DNA of 64,000 nucleotides, taken from the NCBI GenBank assembly GCA_017469355.1, contig JAFUGM010000031.1, forward strand, positions 25,102-89,101. Direction: 5' to 3'. Below, piece after piece: positions 63,746 through 64,000 of the stretch. The position numbers and the translations under genes are program-made. The DNA comes from Solobacterium sp. (GTDB lineage Bacteria > Bacillota_I > Bacilli_A > Erysipelotrichales > Erysipelotrichaceae). How positions within the stretch are numbered: position 1 is the first letter of the stretch; every line of letters begins with the position of its first letter. Below the pieces are notes generated by a model that saw only the letters and a list, made by a program, of their open reading frames with translations, had not been told where the DNA came from and did no database searches.

Positions 63746-64000
63746 CCATTCCAGCAATATGTGCAGACTTCATCTTCTGTAAGTCCAGTTGCTTTAATCA
63801 TGTCATCCAGACGATTGAACTGCAGCGATGAGAAATTCATCTCTTCCCTCATCTTTTCGACCATGTTCTTATAACGGTCACTGTCGGGATTTGCATAGTC
63901 ATCGAGAATGACACGCTCTACGTCCTCCCCTTCTTCCTTGGCAATGATACGTCTTGCGATAAGTTCCATATCATTTGTGGATCTGGAGAAGTTAATGTAT
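63736..64000 (-). CDS. Amidophosphoribosyltransferase-like protein, C-terminal part (5' end outside window)
   Basis: The visible 88 residues, read from the right edge, are YINFSRSTNDMELIARR and continue to MNFSSLQFNRLDDMIKATGL and the end EVCTYCWNGKE. The end resembles the C-terminus of some clostridial PurF (first step of purine synthesis). The catalytic N-terminal glutaminase and PRTase domains are outside the window, so the assignment is tentative. Confidence 0.65.
   Translation of the reverse strand, partial: YINFSRSTNDMELIARRIIAKEEGEDVERVILDDYANPDSDRYKNMVEKMREEMNFSSLQFNRLDDMIKATGLTEDEVCTYCWNGKE

Overview
The window is a gene-dense piece of a low-to-mid GC Firmicutes chromosome, most likely a member of the Erysipelotrichia. 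This placement is an inference from gene families and order: Prp protease next to an L27 with the cleavable N-terminal extension, three T-box leaders, T-box-controlled trp genes, cmk-der-gpsA, nusB-xseA-xseB-ispA-dxs-recN, and a DnaE polymerase of Gram-positive type. No rRNA, tRNA, CRISPR array, insertion sequence or prophage was recognised. Most of the window is housekeeping DNA, with accessory genes between the operons and a gene-poor, AT-rich stretch near the right end.

Layout. 0-2.6 kb: end of cmk, der, gpsA. 2.8-6.75 kb (minus): a very large class A penicillin-binding protein, divergent from dnaE. 6.8-12.7 kb: dnaE, an OmpR-type two-component pair and a tRNA methyltransferase. 12.7-16.7 kb: rplU-prp-rpmA behind an L21-type leader, then obgE and ruvAB. 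16.8-24.8 kb: a membrane protein of unknown function, T-box + valS, an alpha/beta hydrolase with an altered nucleophile, pyruvate phosphate dikinase with a Lys/Ala tail, and a histone H1-like Lys/Ala/Pro protein. 24.8-31.6 kb: T-box + trpEGCDFBA, every junction overlapping. 31.6-35.9 kb: T-box + thrS (no TGS domain), a TM1266-family regulator, and an ABC importer pair without ATPase. 35.9-41.3 kb: proS, guaB, a CobW-type GTPase with an unusual C-terminus and a short zinc alcohol dehydrogenase. 41.4-45.4 kb: a probable copper-handling pair (DUF2318 protein; HMA-SafE-cupredoxin protein) facing two tandem MgtC proteins and a DUF5662 protein. 45.5-53.8 kb: an eight-gene operon nusB-xseA-xseB-ispA-dxs-recN-dinB-xerD. 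53.8-60.1 kb: a small membrane protein, an old-yellow-enzyme-type Fe-S flavoprotein, a MerR regulator, and a secreted flavin reductase interrupted by one in-frame stop. 60.1-62.9 kb: GNAT, a TauE/SafE-polyprenol-kinase-like fusion and a cyclophilin-like lipoprotein. 62.9-63.7 kb: no gene seen. The right edge holds the C-terminus of an amidophosphoribosyltransferase-like gene on the minus strand.

How the parts work together. Aminoacyl-tRNA supply and tryptophan synthesis are read out by three T-boxes (Val GTC, Trp TGG, Thr ACC). The 54.6-60.1 kb region looks like a reductive module: a MerR protein controlling a divergent secreted flavin reductase through a perfect 21-bp dyad in a 19-bp promoter spacer. 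Several genes have a -10 element 6-8 nt before the ATG and no Shine-Dalgarno sequence, so leaderless mRNAs are likely in this organism.

The most unusual observations are the TauE/SafE-kinase fusion, the GTPase carrying a YcgQ-like CC-x-x-D C-terminus, the H1-like tail on PPDK next to a real H1-like gene, the Ser-to-Asp change in a hydrolase nucleophile elbow, the TGS-less ThrRS and the single-codon break in the secreted flavin reductase. No single large undescribed defence or mobile system was found.
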